64,000 nucleotides of DNA from Morganella psychrotolerans (GCF_001676155.1 NZ_LZEW01000001.1:1426001-1490000); one strand, 5' to 3'. Counted from the first letter of the stretch, positions 8,170 to 17,258 are shown. The notes: generated by a model from the sequence alone, not told the origin. Program-made: numbers and translations.

Positions 8170-8943
8170 TCATATCTCTTTTAAATTAATATCTATGTAT
8201 TTTTCCTCTGCATACATTTTTGATATTAATAATTCATAATACCCTTTCCAGTTCCGTGACCAGCTTGGCTGTGTTAATTCAGGCACCAGATGTTTAATCG
8301 CGGTATACGCCACAGAAGACGGCATCCGCTTATATCCCCTTCCGCTGCAACGCGGGCAATTCCGGAATACCGGCACCCCCTGTAATTCAGTTTGTTTTAT
8401 ATCAGGGATTTTACCGCGCCCCTTACATGCGCAGCGGTGAGCTATTTTTCCCTTACCTTTACACGTCCGGCACGCCTTACCGACCATTTCTTCCCGGATA
8501 TCTGCTCCGATGACAACCTCTCCGGCGCGGTTGATAATCCCCGGATGTTTCACCACCGGCTTGCAGCAATACACCATCCCTTTTCCCTGACATTCAGTGC
8601 ATTCCCCGGTACTGCCCGCTGAGCGGGCATAATCCTCAAATGCCATTTTTGCCAGGATCATCATACAGGGAGCCAGTTTATTTCCGGCCGCTTTCACCAC
8701 CAGCACCGGTGCTGTTTTGAGGGCATACTGTGTCAGAGCTTCAATGGTTTTGATTTTATCCGCCTTGCTGACATTATGTTTCGCCAAAAAAGCATGAAGA
8801 CCAAACTGCACATCGTCCCCTGCCATTGCGAGCATAGCCGCCGTATCCATGCCGGTATGCTTATCCGGTGAAGTCGATTTTATGTCATGGCTCAGGCTGA
8901 CGGATGAAGGTGAAAACGCTTTTAACAGGTATTCAGATTTCAT
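8170..8943 (-). CDS. Phage antitermination protein Q
   Basis: A 257-residue Q-type antiterminator, which loads onto RNA polymerase at the late promoter and lets it read through terminators into the lysis and structural genes. Three DnaJ-like cysteine-rich repeats are visible in the centre (CTECQGKG, CRTCKGKG, CPRCSGRG), with a fourth degenerate one (RCACKGRG). The C-terminal block (RMPSSVAYTAIKHLVPELTQ) is the DNA-binding part conserved in the Antiterm family. Its start overlaps the primase stop, so early and late control genes are coupled. The late genes it would control follow on the same strand. Confidence 0.87.
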   Translation of the reverse strand: MKSEYLLKAFSPSSVSLSHDIKSTSPDKHTGMDTAAMLAMAGDDVQFGLHAFLAKHNVSKADKIKTIEALTQYALKTAPVLVVKAAGNKLAPCMMILAKMAFEDYARSAGSTGECTECQGKGMVYCCKPVVKHPGIINRAGEVVIGADIREEMVGKACRTCKGKGKIAHRCACKGRGKIPDIKQTELQGVPVFRNCPRCSGRGYKRMPSSVAYTAIKHLVPELTQPSWSRNWKGYYELLISKMYAEEKYIDINLKEI

Positions 8944-9908
8944 CAGGCAATTCCCCTCGTCTGACGGGAAAATGTTATCTGCCTGACTTCGCCGCCCGTA
9001 TGGAGAACATCATTAAAATCCCCTTCATCCGGCCAGCGGACACAGACCGTCATCACATCATTTCCTGCCGATAAATTACGCCTGGCGCAGGTGAATGCCG
9101 CTGCATGACCGGCAGCACTGTTATCTGTATCGGCAAAAATAATCAGATGGCCGATCCCCCGGGGGGCAACAAATTTACCCATAAAGCCCGCATTCATGAC
9201 TGACCATGTATTCACCCCGTAAATCTGTTTGCAGGACAGTGCTGTTTCAATGCCTTCCGCAATACCCAGAGTCGCGGCAGCCGGAAACAGTTTGATCGCC
9301 ACTGAGTCCGCATACTCAAGATATGATTTGCTCTGGAGTGCAGTCATGCGCCTTATGACTGAACTACCTGTGAAAAAAGTCCGGTGCAGATAACACACCC
9401 GGTTTTTTCCGTCTGTTGCCAGCGCCCACAGTGACTGACAATGCCGGGTATCCATATCATTACCGGCAGGCGGTTTATCACAAAACCGGACATACTGTTC
9501 AGGTAACCGGCTGATCCCCCGGGACCGCAGATACGCTTGCGCAGATGTACCCGGTATATCAGACAGATTATTGAACTGGTTGAGAACACGATCCCGTGTA
9601 CCGGTTGCGGTAATCGCTTCTGTCTGATAAGTCCCCCGGCTATGAACGCGACCAAGCAGCTGATCCACTTCATCCGACAGTTCCCTGAAGTTTTTTTTCC
9701 GGCTGCGCTCAAGCAATTGAAAACCGGTTCCGGCACTGCACACGCAAATGTAGGTTCCACGCCCGTCTTTATCGTCAATGCGAAATTTACCGCGTCTCCC
9801 GCACAACGGACATTTTCCTTTGAAATGCTTTTTTCCGGTAACCGGCGGCAAACCATAATGGCTGAATATTTTGTCCCACTGTCCTTGTGCTGCTTCCTTT
9901 GTATTCAC
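8943..9908 (-). CDS. Phage primase with zinc ribbon and Toprim domain
   Basis: A 321-residue DnaG/P4-alpha-like primase without a helicase domain. The zinc ribbon uses Cys33, Cys36, Cys55 and Cys57 (KGKCPLCGRRG ... YICVCSAG). The Toprim domain follows from about residue 210, with the acidic motifs GIAEGIETAL and IIFADTDNS that bind metal. It would make RNA primers for prophage replication. The longer P4-type proteins add a helicase; here the next gene is Q, so no helicase loader or helicase is visible in the window. It is the first gene of the leftward early operon. Confidence 0.85.
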   Translation of the reverse strand: MNTKEAAQGQWDKIFSHYGLPPVTGKKHFKGKCPLCGRRGKFRIDDKDGRGTYICVCSAGTGFQLLERSRKKNFRELSDEVDQLLGRVHSRGTYQTEAITATGTRDRVLNQFNNLSDIPGTSAQAYLRSRGISRLPEQYVRFCDKPPAGNDMDTRHCQSLWALATDGKNRVCYLHRTFFTGSSVIRRMTALQSKSYLEYADSVAIKLFPAAATLGIAEGIETALSCKQIYGVNTWSVMNAGFMGKFVAPRGIGHLIIFADTDNSAAGHAAAFTCARRNLSAGNDVMTVCVRWPDEGDFNDVLHTGGEVRQITFSRQTRGIA

Positions 9909-10146
9909 GCTCAGCTCCCTGCTTTGTGAAATATTACCCAGCCAGAATAAGACCGTTTCCCTGCCAGTGATCTTTCTTTAAGATCAGCGTTTTTTCCTGG
10001 CAGGGCCTGCCCTTACACCCCTTTCAAAGATCACCCCCCTACCCCCCTGGAAAGTTTTCCCCTCTTTCCCGCCGGAAAATTATCCGGCTTCCGGCTGACT
10101 ACTCCCTGTTAGCTGATATACTCGAAATGTACCTTCGGGAGACATT
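9909..10146. promoter_or_regulatory. Leader and control region of the leftward early operon
   Basis: This stretch separates the primase from the repressor leader. No Cro-like gene is present. On the minus strand, which is the primase leader RNA, it contains a paired G-rich element (two G6 runs separated by TA, at 10034-10047) and a small hairpin GATCTT-TCTTT-AAGATC (9970-9986). It may hold a transcription-control element for the early operon. Confidence 0.45.
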
Positions 10147-10195
10147 ATGCACACCGGAAGTGTACCAACAAGAAACTTGTTACTAAAAGGTACAT
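10125..10195. promoter_or_regulatory. Putative prophage repressor operators
   Basis: A perfect dyad AACAAG-AAA-CTTGTT (10167-10181) is flanked by repeated GTAC-centred elements: AAATGTACCTT (GTAC at 10129), AAGTGTACCA (10162) and AAAGGTACAT (10190). A fourth, GATGTACCAA (10939), lies within the promoter of the 59-residue gene. Clustered, symmetric sites between divergent repressor and early genes are the usual arrangement for a lambdoid operator. Which of the two motifs the repressor binds is inference. Confidence 0.5.
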
Positions 10196-10203
10196 ATTTT
10201 TAA
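10147..10203 (+). CDS. 18-residue leader peptide upstream of the repressor
   Basis: A short frame, ATG at 10147 to TAA at 10201-10203, encodes MHTGSVPTRNLLLKGTYF. It has a Shine-Dalgarno-like GGGAG six bases before its ATG, whereas the repressor two bases downstream has none. This suggests that translation of the leader delivers ribosomes to the repressor start. The candidate operators lie within this frame, so expression and translation control overlap here. No homologue is known to me. Confidence 0.4.
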   Translation: MHTGSVPTRNLLLKGTYF

Positions 10204-10205
10204 TT

Positions 10206-10877
10206 ATGGATATGAAAACAATTGATCAGATCAGAGCCGATAACACACGCACTCTCCGTGATGCCATCGGCGGAAATACTGCATTTTCAGCAAGGATAAA
10301 CCGCGAACCAACACAGGTAAGCCGCCTGATCGGTATCAATCCGACAAAAAGAATCGGAAACACGATAGCGCGGCATATTGAGGAATGTTTTGACTTAGTC
10401 ACCGGTTGGTTAGATCAGGAGCATCCTGAAAAAATTCAATCGAATGATGAATATATAACCCCGCTGAATCATCTTAAAATCAGGCATGTCCCGCTGCTGA
10501 CCCGGCAGCAGGCAGCTACAGCCTCAACGACAAAAAGCACCGCTGCGCACAATAATCACGGGGAATACTATGCCTGCCCGGTTCCCTGCGGAAAAAACAC
10601 CTTTGCGCTGGCGGTAACCGGGGATGCAATGGCACCGGATTACACCAGTGGAGAAATTGCGTTTATTGATCCCAATATATCCCCCTCAGAGGGCGATACT
10701 GTTCTTGCCTGTTCAGCCGGAAACGGCGAGATTATTTTCCGGCAGTTTATGAATGATGGCTATACAGCGATACTGAAATCCGTTAATCCGGATTGGCCTA
10801 ATCAATATATTGAAATAACAGATAATATTGAATTAATGGGTACAGTCATAATTTCATTTAAAATTAGAAAAAAATAA
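10206..10877 (+). CDS. Prophage repressor, S24/LexA-like, lacking the cleavage dyad
   Basis: A 223-residue CI-type repressor. An N-terminal DNA-binding region (residues 1-70, with INREPTQVSRLIGINPTKRI) recognises operators, and a C-terminal S24 peptidase-like domain (about 125-220) mediates dimerisation. In LexA/CI relatives RecA-stimulated self-cleavage needs Ser in GDSM and a Lys about 40 residues later. Here the motif reads VTGDAMAPDY with Ala141, and the Lys position is Arg179 (EIIFRQF). Both catalytic residues are therefore absent. The protein is otherwise full length. It sits divergent to the early operon. A second ATG two codons in (10212) is possible. Confidence 0.82.
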   Translation: MDMKTIDQIRADNTRTLRDAIGGNTAFSARINREPTQVSRLIGINPTKRIGNTIARHIEECFDLVTGWLDQEHPEKIQSNDEYITPLNHLKIRHVPLLTRQQAATASTTKSTAAHNNHGEYYACPVPCGKNTFALAVTGDAMAPDYTSGEIAFIDPNISPSEGDTVLACSAGNGEIIFRQFMNDGYTAILKSVNPDWPNQYIEITDNIELMGTVIISFKIRKK

Positions 10878-10930
10878 TCTTAAAATTCAATTAGTAACCC
10901 TTTCACTAACATGTAAGGGTTATTTTGGGC

Positions 10931-10959
10931 TTGACGATGTACCAATTGAATACATAATG
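10931..10959 (+). promoter_or_regulatory. Sigma70-like promoter of the 59-residue prophage gene
   Basis: TTGACG and CATAAT boxes are separated by 16 bp, about 30 bp before the ATG at 10989. A GTAC element like those near the repressor lies in the spacer (GTAC at 10939), so the repressor may also control this promoter. Confidence 0.55.
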
Positions 10960-10988
10960 GCGAAAACGACCCAAAAAGGAACATTTGC

Positions 10989-11168
10989 ATGGATAACTTA
11001 CGAAATAAAACTAAACAGCTCTGTTCATTAATACTGGCTATTCATGAACTTAAAAGTGCCGGTTTTTCTAACTGTGACCTGAAGATAATGATGGGACTGA
11101 CGTTGGATTTAAGTTTTCAGCTACAATTATTGGTTGAGGAAACTATCCCGGCCCCTGATGTAAATTAA
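10989..11168 (+). CDS. Small prophage protein, 59 residues
   Basis: Encodes MDNLRNKTKQLCSLILAIHE followed by a mostly helical, leucine-rich sequence ending AAs ETIPAPDVN. An AAGGA lies upstream of the ATG and a good promoter lies 30 bp away. I do not recognise the family. It stands between repressor and excisionase, where prophages often keep small regulators. Confidence 0.55.
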   Translation: MDNLRNKTKQLCSLILAIHELKSAGFSNCDLKIMMGLTLDLSFQLQLLVEETIPAPDVN

Positions 11169-11321
11169 TCCTTACCCCTGTAATTCAATAGTACGAATTA
11201 ATTCTACAACATAATTTAATCTTAAATCAATATTAATAAAACGATCTTAATATAATTATTTAATTCCTAATGAATAATAAAGATATCAATAAAGGAGTAT
11301 TGATATGATAGTTAACACATA

Positions 11322-11634
11322 ATGTATAACAACCTAATCAACGCAAAAGCAGTTATTTATAATTATTTTATTAAATGGATTTATACACATACTATTATGA
11401 ACAACACACAAAAAATAAATATGATGAAAATAATATATAAGAATAATGATTTACTGACGCCTGATGAAGTCTGTCATGTCCTCGGCGGGATCACGCGGAA
11501 AACACTGGTTTATTGGTGTAACAAGCATCGGCACAAAAAAATTACTGGCACCCATTCGTTTTTCTGCCAGGAATGTCCGTTATGAATATCAGAATGTCAT
11601 GGCATTTAAAGAACAGTGCAGGGCTGTCTATTAG
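11322..11634 (+). pseudogene. Excisionase-like (AlpA/Xis) DNA-binding protein, frameshifted
   Basis: The core NDLLTPDEVCHVLGGITRKT, followed by LVYWCNKHRHKK, is a winged-helix module of the excisionase/AlpA group. These proteins bend DNA at attP and steer the integrase toward excision. Six rather than seven A's at 11535-11541 would continue the frame as KKLLAPIRFSARNVRYEYQN to a stop at 11634, giving 103 residues with the expected VRYEY end. As written it ends at 11585. A five-codon frame (ATG at 11305, MIVNT) preceded by AAAGGAG ends in TAATG that overlaps the ATG at 11322. An internal ATG near MKIIYKNN may be an alternative start. Confidence 0.68.
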
Positions 11635-13075
11635 TCAGCGTTTTTTTAATGCGCAACAGGGCAACCTGAGCCAGTATGCTTTCCTCATGGGCGTTAAAGG
11701 CGATACGCTTTAACGCCATTTCTTCATCCAGTATCTCATCAGAAAAATCATAATGTTCGCCCATTGGATCATCACTTTTATTAGAATGATGAAGGCAAAA
11801 TAAACTTATTTCTTTGGTATCCGAACGGGAATAGCCTTTCCTGCGCATCTGTACAATAATATTACTCTTCATAAATTTCCGGCACATTGTATTAAATGCC
11901 CCGGCACTGCCTTTAACTGTATTTTCGTGCTTAATACCCTTTACTGCGTCTTCCGGGCTGTATGTTTTTATAATCTTATCCAGTGAACGTTTTGCAAAAG
12001 GCACTGACGGATTACGCGGGCTAAGAAAAACGTACTCTTTATTACAGCCGGGGACAGAATCAGACCAGGCTTTTTGTTCAGCCAATATTTTTTTAATTGC
12101 CGCAGTCACCGGCAGGCGAAATTCTTTTTGTGTTTTCATTGCCCCGCGCATTCCGGTAACCCCTGCCGGATAAATAATTTCTGTCATGTCTTTATTGATA
12201 TATTCCCATTTCAGATTACTGACATTAATCGGGCGCACCCCGGTTAATATCATATAGCGCAGTGCATTTTTCTGATGTGGCGAAATACAGGCAGCCAGGT
12301 TAATCCATAGGGCAGCAATAGATTCTATATCTGTATATAGCCGGGTAGGCTGTGGTCGCTGAACCCGTGAAGCCACATAATCATCCGGTAATAATGCGGC
12401 AATATTTTTGCCACCGGCATAGAGAGGAGAACCATATTTCCAGACACGGCGTAATTCTGCAAATAATTCCAGTGCATAGCTGTTTGATTTCGTTGCTATC
12501 CACTGGTCGAGAATATCCACCAGCCGGATATATTTCACATCACAGAATACTTCACGTCCGCCGAAACTGCCCTCAATCTGTTTCAGACGACAGCAATAGG
12601 TGTGATAACTCGCCGTACTCAGCTTATGACGCTTCACCTTGGCTTCCAGATCGGCCTTATAGCGATTTATCACCCTGTGCACTGACTCAGCCGTCAGTCC
12701 TTCTTTCGCGGTTTCCTGTGCCTTCTCACGCGCAATATCTAACGACAACTCCGGCCACTGACCCAATTTCCTGCCTTTTAACTGCATTCCTTTTGGAAAC
12801 TCGGCATAAATGGTAACCTTACCGCCTTTGCTAAAATCAAATCGTAAAAAGTTATCCATTTCATACTTCGTTCTGCGGGATTTTTTGAGATAATTTAAGA
12901 TAGTGACAGCAGCAGTAACACAAATTTTCATGTCCCGGCTTGTATAGGGCGGTTTACTGGCTTCCCAGCGTGATAACGCGGTTATATAATCAGCCTTACC
13001 GGCGTCTGCGGGGTCATTCGTAACACAAAGCTCCATAAAACTCCTTATTTTGCAGTCACTTATAGCGCGGCTCAC
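11606..13075 (-). CDS. Prophage tyrosine integrase
   Basis: A 489-residue tyrosine recombinase. The arm-type and core-binding parts occupy roughly residues 80-235. In the catalytic domain I see Arg281 (LTGVRPINV), Lys near 314-317, His429/430 and the nucleophile Tyr442 (GEHYDFSDE). The box II HxxR is unusual: Arg399 is in NTMCRKFMK, with Thr396 where His is usual. An N-terminal extension of about 75 residues precedes the usual fold. The 3' end converges on and overlaps the restored excisionase gene. It lies at the prophage boundary beside yfhL. Confidence 0.88.
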   Translation of the reverse strand: MSRAISDCKIRSFMELCVTNDPADAGKADYITALSRWEASKPPYTSRDMKICVTAAVTILNYLKKSRRTKYEMDNFLRFDFSKGGKVTIYAEFPKGMQLKGRKLGQWPELSLDIAREKAQETAKEGLTAESVHRVINRYKADLEAKVKRHKLSTASYHTYCCRLKQIEGSFGGREVFCDVKYIRLVDILDQWIATKSNSYALELFAELRRVWKYGSPLYAGGKNIAALLPDDYVASRVQRPQPTRLYTDIESIAALWINLAACISPHQKNALRYMILTGVRPINVSNLKWEYINKDMTEIIYPAGVTGMRGAMKTQKEFRLPVTAAIKKILAEQKAWSDSVPGCNKEYVFLSPRNPSVPFAKRSLDKIIKTYSPEDAVKGIKHENTVKGSAGAFNTMCRKFMKSNIIVQMRRKGYSRSDTKEISLFCLHHSNKSDDPMGEHYDFSDEILDEEMALKRIAFNAHEESILAQVALLRIKKTLTNRQPCTVL

Positions 13076-13510
<435 letters not shown>

Positions 13511-13569
13511 CAGAGGCAATTTGACAGAGTAAGCGCGCCTGTAAACGGGCGCGGTACATTGAGGTACAT

Positions 13570-13959
13570 TCAGGCGCGGTTTGTTTCGAGGATAACAGTA
13601 GCACAGGCGTAGTTGTGCTCATCCGCAATTGAGACATGATAGTGCGTCACTTCCCGGGCGGCTGCCAGTTCCCCGGCATAGCCGAGAAAGGTCAGGTTCG
13701 GCTTTCCCAGCGAATCATTACTCACTTCAAACTGATTAAACGCCAGCCCCTGACGGATCCCTGTTCCCAGGGCTTTTGAGGCGGCTTCTTTGACAGCAAA
13801 GCGTTTTGCCAGGAAACGGACGGGCTGTTTGTGCTGTAAATAAACATCCCATTCCGCTTCACTGAGGATACGTTTTGCAAAGCGGTCACCGGTACGTCCG
13901 ATAACCGCTTCAATGCGACTTATTTCAACAATATCTGTACCAATGCCAACAATAGCCAT
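13570..13959 (-). CDS. acpS: Holo-[acyl-carrier-protein] synthase
   Basis: A 129-residue enzyme that transfers 4'-phosphopantetheine from CoA to apo-ACP, activating fatty-acid synthesis. The family motif [13 protein letters not shown] is at the N-terminus and the magnesium-binding [14 protein letters not shown] in the middle. Its ATG overlaps the pdxJ stop by one base (TAATG). It is the last gene of the rnc-era-recO-pdxJ-acpS series, as in E. coli. Confidence 0.96.
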   Translation of the reverse strand: MAIVGIGTDIVEISRIEAVIGRTGDRFAKRILSEAEWDVYLQHKQPVRFLAKRFAVKEAASKALGTGIRQGLAFNQFEVSNDSLGKPNLTFLGYAGELAAAREVTHYHVSIADEHNYACATVILETNRA

Positions 13960-14690
13960 TAACGACGGGCTTCTCTCAGCAACGTTTTCATCTCTGCAAC
14001 CGCTGCGGCTAATCCGCTGAATACTGCGCGACCAATAATCGCATGACCGATATTCAGCTCATAAATGGCAGGGAGTGCAGCAATACGCTGAACATTATGA
14101 TAGTTCAGACCGTGTCCGGCATTAACACTCAGACCTTTGCCCGCAGCATACGCAACGGCGTCTTTTATCCGGAAAAATTCTTTATCTTCTTCCTGTGAGG
14201 TCACTGCATCCGCGTAAGCACCAGTGTGAATTTCAATAAAAGGTGCACCGACATCATCTGCGGCATCAATCTGGGTATGATCCGGGTCGATAAACAGAGA
14301 AACTTTAATTCCTGCTTCAGTCAAACGCTTAACCGCGCGTGCGATTTTCTCTTTTTGTCCGGCGACATCCAGCCCGCCTTCAGTTGTAATTTCCTGGCGT
14401 TTCTCCGGCACCAGACAACAAAATACCGGTTTGATGCGACACGCGATATCAACCATTTCATCAGTAACCGCCATTTCCAGATTCATGCGGGTCTGAATAG
14501 TTTGTCTGAGAAGATCCACATCACGATCCGTAATATGACGGCGATCTTCCCGCAGGTGAACCGTGATCCCTTCTGCACCTGCCTGTTCTGCGATAAATGC
14601 CGCCTGAACCGGATCCGGATAGTTTGTGCCGCGTGCGTTACGGACAGTTGCAATGTGATCAATGTTTATGCCCAATAAAACTTCACTCAT
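13959..14690 (-). CDS. pdxJ: Pyridoxine 5'-phosphate synthase
   Basis: 243 residues. It condenses 1-deoxyxylulose 5-phosphate with 3-amino-2-oxopropyl phosphate to make pyridoxine 5'-phosphate, the last ring-forming step of vitamin B6 synthesis. It is a TIM barrel with conserved [15 protein letters not shown] at the start and the phosphate-binding [11 protein letters not shown] and [12 protein letters not shown] near the end. Length matches E. coli PdxJ (243). It follows recO with about 34 bp between them and overlaps acpS. Confidence 0.97.
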   Translation of the reverse strand: MSEVLLGINIDHIATVRNARGTNYPDPVQAAFIAEQAGAEGITVHLREDRRHITDRDVDLLRQTIQTRMNLEMAVTDEMVDIACRIKPVFCCLVPEKRQEITTEGGLDVAGQKEKIARAVKRLTEAGIKVSLFIDPDHTQIDAADDVGAPFIEIHTGAYADAVTSQEEDKEFFRIKDAVAYAAGKGLSVNAGHGLNYHNVQRIAALPAIYELNIGHAIIGRAVFSGLAAAVAEMKTLLREARR

Positions 14691-14724
14691 TTTTTAATCC
14701 TCAGGGTAACTTTTATTGTTCAGT

Positions 14725-15483
14725 TTAACCTTTTTCAACCGAAGAGGAACTACTGTGACTATTTTCTTTCGAAACCGGTGCCGGGCGCACAAATTGGCGA
14801 AATAATTCACGGCTTTTCAAGGGCTTTCCGCCCAGATAAGGTTTTAAGGCGATGCGGGTAAAGCGTTTGGCGGCACGTAATGTTTCCGCATCCGGAAACT
14901 CCCGTGTGGCAAGGGCTTTCAATTCACGTCCGGTAAAACTGCTGTTATCCACCACCAGGCTTGCAATAAACCCTTTTTCTTCGCGGTAGCGGTACGTCAT
15001 GGTGTCGGAAACGTCCTGCCCGCTGCCTGCGCAGTGCAGAAAATCCACGCCATAACCGATGTGGTGTAACAGCGCCAGTTCGAACTGACGCAGTGCCTGT
15101 TCCGGTGTGGTTTCACTCGCCGCGAGATACTGAAGGCAGCGCAGATAATCAAAAAAGAGTGCGGAATAAATGACGCCGTTAGCCAGCAGGCGTGAGAGTA
15201 ACTCATTGATATACAATCCGCTGTAGAGCACAGAGCCGGACAGAGGTAATGCGAGGGAGATAGGATCCGCGTCGCGCAGGGTTTTCAGTTCGCCCCGCCC
15301 GCCCCAGCGGATAAGCAGGGGCGTAAACGGTTGTAACGTCCCTTTCAGATGAGAACGGCGGCGGCGCGCACCTTTCGCCAGCAGGCGCTGCCGCCCTTCC
15401 TGTTCAGTGAACACATCCAGTATCAGACTGGTTTCACTGTAAGGGCGACTATGAAGCACAAAGGCGCGTTGCCAGCCGTCCAT
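14725..15483 (-). CDS. recO: DNA repair protein RecO
   Basis: 252 residues, slightly longer than the E. coli protein (242). RecO works with RecF and RecR to load RecA on SSB-coated gaps and to anneal strands. The N-terminal OB fold ([20 protein letters not shown]) and the later helical domain with conserved [16 protein letters not shown] are clear. It starts 7 bp after era, consistent with co-transcription. The C-terminus ([17 protein letters not shown]) is a serine-rich extension. Confidence 0.96.
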   Translation of the reverse strand: MDGWQRAFVLHSRPYSETSLILDVFTEQEGRQRLLAKGARRRRSHLKGTLQPFTPLLIRWGGRGELKTLRDADPISLALPLSGSVLYSGLYINELLSRLLANGVIYSALFFDYLRCLQYLAASETTPEQALRQFELALLHHIGYGVDFLHCAGSGQDVSDTMTYRYREEKGFIASLVVDNSSFTGRELKALATREFPDAETLRAAKRFTRIALKPYLGGKPLKSRELFRQFVRPAPVSKENSHSSSSSVEKG

Positions 15484-15490
15484 CGCTGAT

Positions 15491-16399
15491 TTATTTCAGG
15501 TCGTCAGTGTAACCCAGACTGCGGAGTGCGCGTTCGTCATCTGCCCAGCCGGCTTTGACTTTCACCCACAGTTCCAGATGCACTTTGGCTTCAAACATGC
15601 GTTCCATATCGTGACGGGCTTCCGTTCCGATCGTTTTGATACGGCTGCCTTTGTTGCCGATAACCATTTTTTTCTGGCCATCACGCTCAACAAGGATCAG
15701 CGCATTGATATGGAATAACCCGGTTTCTGTCACTAAGAAACGTTCAATTTCAACAGTAACAGAGTACGGCAGTTCATCGCCCAGGAAACGCATCAGTTTT
15801 TCACGGATGATTTCTGAGGCCATAAAGCGCTGTGAACGGTCAGTAATGTAGTCTTCCGGGAAATGGAATGGCGCCTGCGGGATATGCTTGCGGGCAATTT
15901 TCGCGATGGTATCCACGTTCATTTTTTTCTCGGCGCTCAGCGGAACGACGTCGAGGAAATCCATCTGCTGACTTAAAAAAGCAATGTGCGGCAGCAGCTT
16001 GGTTTTGTCTTCAACATTGTCCACTTTGTTGATGGCGAGCAGAACCGGGCAATGCAGAGTGCGCACTTTATTCAGTACCATCTCATCATCCGGCGTCCAG
16101 TGGGTGCCTTCAACCATAAAAATCACCAGCTCCACATCACCGAGGGAGCTGCTGGCTGCGCGGTTCATCAGGCGGTTAATTGCCCGTTTTTCCTCAATGT
16201 GCAGCCCCGGGGTATCCACATAGATAATCTGATAATTATCTTGTGTGTCGATCCCCATAATGCGATGCCGCGTGGTTTGCGGTTTACGCGAGGTAATAGA
16301 GACTTTCTGCCCCAGTAACTGGTTCAGTAAGGTGGATTTGCCCACGTTAGGGCGTCCGACTATTGCGACAAATCCGCAATAGGTATTTTCTTCGCTCAT
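15491..16399 (-). CDS. era: GTPase Era
   Basis: 302 residues. An essential GTPase that binds 16S rRNA near its 3' end during 30S assembly. G1 (GRPNVGKST), G3 (VDTPGLH) and G4 (NKVD) are present in the first 130 residues, and a C-terminal KH RNA-binding domain includes [14 protein letters not shown]. Its ATG overlaps the rnc stop (ATGA), so translation of the pair is coupled as in E. coli. Confidence 0.97.
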   Translation of the reverse strand: MSEENTYCGFVAIVGRPNVGKSTLLNQLLGQKVSITSRKPQTTRHRIMGIDTQDNYQIIYVDTPGLHIEEKRAINRLMNRAASSSLGDVELVIFMVEGTHWTPDDEMVLNKVRTLHCPVLLAINKVDNVEDKTKLLPHIAFLSQQMDFLDVVPLSAEKKMNVDTIAKIARKHIPQAPFHFPEDYITDRSQRFMASEIIREKLMRFLGDELPYSVTVEIERFLVTETGLFHINALILVERDGQKKMVIGNKGSRIKTIGTEARHDMERMFEAKVHLELWVKVKAGWADDERALRSLGYTDDLK

Positions 16400-17076
16400 T
16401 CAAGCTCCAACAAAATTAATGCTTGTTCCGCCGCGGCCTGTTCGGCTTTCCGACGGCTGGAACCGTTACCTTTAACCGGTTGTTCTACGCCGCTTATCTG
16501 GCAGTGAATAGTGAACTCCTGATCGTGAGCCTCACCTTTCACCTGAACAACAAGGTAATTCGGCAGAGGCAGATGACGCCCCTGCAAATATTCCTGTAAC
16601 CGGGTTTTCGGATCTTTTTGTTTATCGCCCGGATAAATCTCACTGAGCCGGGACTCGTACCAACTGAGAATAATTTTCTCAACGGTCTGAATATCACTGT
16701 CGAGAAAAATACCGCCAATCAGTGCTTCGACGGTATCCGCGAGGATTGATTCACGACGACAGCCGCCGCTTTTCAACTCACCCGGCCCCAGGCGCAGACA
16801 TTCGCCGAGGTTAAACTCACGGGCCAGTTCTGCCAGGGTATTTCCGCGCACTAATGTGGCGCGCATACGGCTCATATCGCCTTCATCCACTTTAGGGAAA
16901 CGGTGATATAAGTCATTGGCAATGACAAAACTTAAAATGGAATCACCCAAAAACTCCAGGCGTTCGTTATGTTTGCTGCTGGCACTGCGATGTGTCAGCG
17001 CCTGCATTAATAAATCGTGTTGTGCAAAAGTATAGCCGATTTTACGTTGCAGCTGGTTTATTACTATCGGGTTCAT
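16396..17076 (-). CDS. rnc: Ribonuclease III
   Basis: 226 residues, identical in length to E. coli RNase III, which cleaves double-stranded RNA in rRNA and mRNA. The catalytic signature [12 protein letters not shown] and the second metal site ([11 protein letters not shown]) lie in the first 130 residues; the double-stranded RNA-binding domain follows ([12 protein letters not shown] to [11 protein letters not shown]). I chose the ATG at 17076 because it gives the conserved [17 protein letters not shown]; the frame stays open 76 codons upstream without family similarity. A strong hairpin lies upstream. Confidence 0.97.
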   Translation of the reverse strand: MNPIVINQLQRKIGYTFAQHDLLMQALTHRSASSKHNERLEFLGDSILSFVIANDLYHRFPKVDEGDMSRMRATLVRGNTLAELAREFNLGECLRLGPGELKSGGCRRESILADTVEALIGGIFLDSDIQTVEKIILSWYESRLSEIYPGDKQKDPKTRLQEYLQGRHLPLPNYLVVQVKGEAHDQEFTIHCQISGVEQPVKGNGSSRRKAEQAAAEQALILLELE

Positions 17077-17169
17077 GTGCGACCAAATAAAGAGTGTGGA
17101 GTTTATAAAAGGCACACGCAACAGACCTGTAGCGACGGAAAAACCGTAATACAAAACTGTTGCGTTTGC

Positions 17170-17198
17170 ACTGGCTCTCCGGTTGCCGGAGAGCCAGT
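17170..17198. promoter_or_regulatory. 13-bp perfect hairpin in the lepB-rnc interval
   Basis: ACTGGCTCTCCGG pairs fully with CCGGAGAGCCAGT around a TTG loop. No T-run follows on the minus strand, so it is not a standard terminator. In E. coli RNase III cuts a stem in its own mRNA leader to lower its own expression; this stem is in the right place for that role, about 95 bp before the rnc ATG. Confidence 0.6.
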
Positions 17199-17258
17199 CA
17201 TTTAGCGGGCATATTCTACACTGTGATACGCAGTAATGCTCAGCAAATTCTCGTTTTT

